A program made the translations under genes and the position numbers. The notes beneath the pieces were generated by a model. The model was given only the letters and a program-made list of their open reading frames with translations, did no database searches and was not told where the DNA came from. Positions 38,239 to 38,419 of a DNA stretch of 38,419 nt are shown piece by piece (position 1 is the first letter of the stretch; every line of letters starts with the position of its first letter). The stretch is from a virus. The DNA lies in IMG/VR virus record IMGVR_UViG_3300032516_000074, positions 1 to 38,419 of that record; one strand, given 5' to 3'.

Positions 38239-38419
38239 AAGCTATCCCTCCTTTATATGCAACCCAACAAGAACCCATAGAAAAGTTCCCTGTCATTCCT
38301 GTTGATGAATTGACTATAAATCCTAATGTTGAATTGATATAACCTACTACATTAAGGGGATTCTGCGGACTCGTCGTCCCGATGCCGACGTTGCCACTTT
38401 TGATATACAGACGATAAGC
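38213..38419 (-). CDS. Fibre-like protein, C-terminal part (cut by right edge)
   Basis: Sixty-eight codons are visible, from the right edge to the stop at 38213. The motif SGNVGIGTTSPQNPLNVVG is the widespread repeat found before the C-terminus of phage-type fibres, usually next to a chaperone or trimerisation region. Here the protein ends early after VAYKGGIAYGTNCTAA, with no peptidase S74 domain visible. It overlaps the integrase start by 26 bases. It is probably the end of the gene cut at the left edge, but an exact join would be out of frame. Confidence 0.65.
   Translation of the reverse strand, partial: AYRLYIKSGNVGIGTTSPQNPLNVVGYINSTLGFIVNSSTGMTGNFSMGSCWVAYKGGIAYGTNCTAA

Overview
The window looks like one nearly complete genome of a tailed, siphovirus-type virus (HK97-fold head plus long tail). 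It is AT-rich, and every gene I can support is on the minus strand. Several features point to an archaeal host: TATA-like boxes (TTTAAATA type) about 25 nt before start codons with no Shine-Dalgarno, oligo-T tracts right after the most abundant virion genes, a short XerA/XerC-like recombinase, a Hjc-like nuclease fold, many zinc-ribbon mini-proteins, and sequon-rich (N-x-S/T) membrane-anchored surface proteins. Other genes have strong AGGAGG sites. An uncultivated archaeon, possibly DPANN or a methanogen, is my inference; nothing in the sequence names the host.

Layout, in the direction of transcription (high to low coordinate). At 38.4-36.3 kb lie the C-terminus of a fibre-like protein, the integrase, a small membrane protein and a neck protein. 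At 36.3-25.1 kb is the tail module: HK97 gp10-like protein, an HNH endonuclease, tail terminator, major tail protein, G/GT assembly chaperones with an A9G slippery site, a short tape measure with five 18-residue Trp repeats, distal tail protein, a 1513-residue surface protein, tail hub and a holin-like protein. At 25.1-23.6 kb are a hairpin, a small ORF, a membrane-anchored acidic protein, a terminator and a repeat-rich control region. At 23.6-12 kb is the early/accessory region: overlapping small genes with DNA-binding, zinc-ribbon, coiled-coil and SWIM proteins, an OB-fold/annealing protein, a PD-(D/E)XK nuclease, two DNA methyltransferases and several HNH genes. At 12-0.6 kb come a ParB-methyltransferase, TerS, TerL, portal-MuF fusion, protease-scaffold fusion, major capsid protein, decoration-type proteins and the head-tail adaptor. 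The left edge cuts the N-terminal part of a fibre-like gene.

The left edge holds the start of a fibre-like gene and the right edge holds the end of one, both on the same strand. Joining the ends makes the structural genes contiguous in canonical order (TerS, TerL, portal, capsid, adaptor, neck, tail). The genome is therefore probably circular or circularly permuted, with the break inside the fibre gene. An exact end-to-end join is out of frame, so a few bases are missing or the two pieces belong to different genes.

No polymerase, primase or helicase is recognisable, so replication probably relies on the host, helped by the OB/annealing protein and the nuclease. The most unusual points are: an HNH gene nested out of frame inside a 184-codon in-frame insertion between motifs IX and X of a C5 methyltransferase; an A9G frameshift site in the tail chaperones; a SWIM/MT-A70/SWIM cassette; two tandem 11-residue-repeat zinc proteins; and a recurring GGGGGA-rich element at small-gene boundaries that is at once the end of one gene and the ribosome site of the next.
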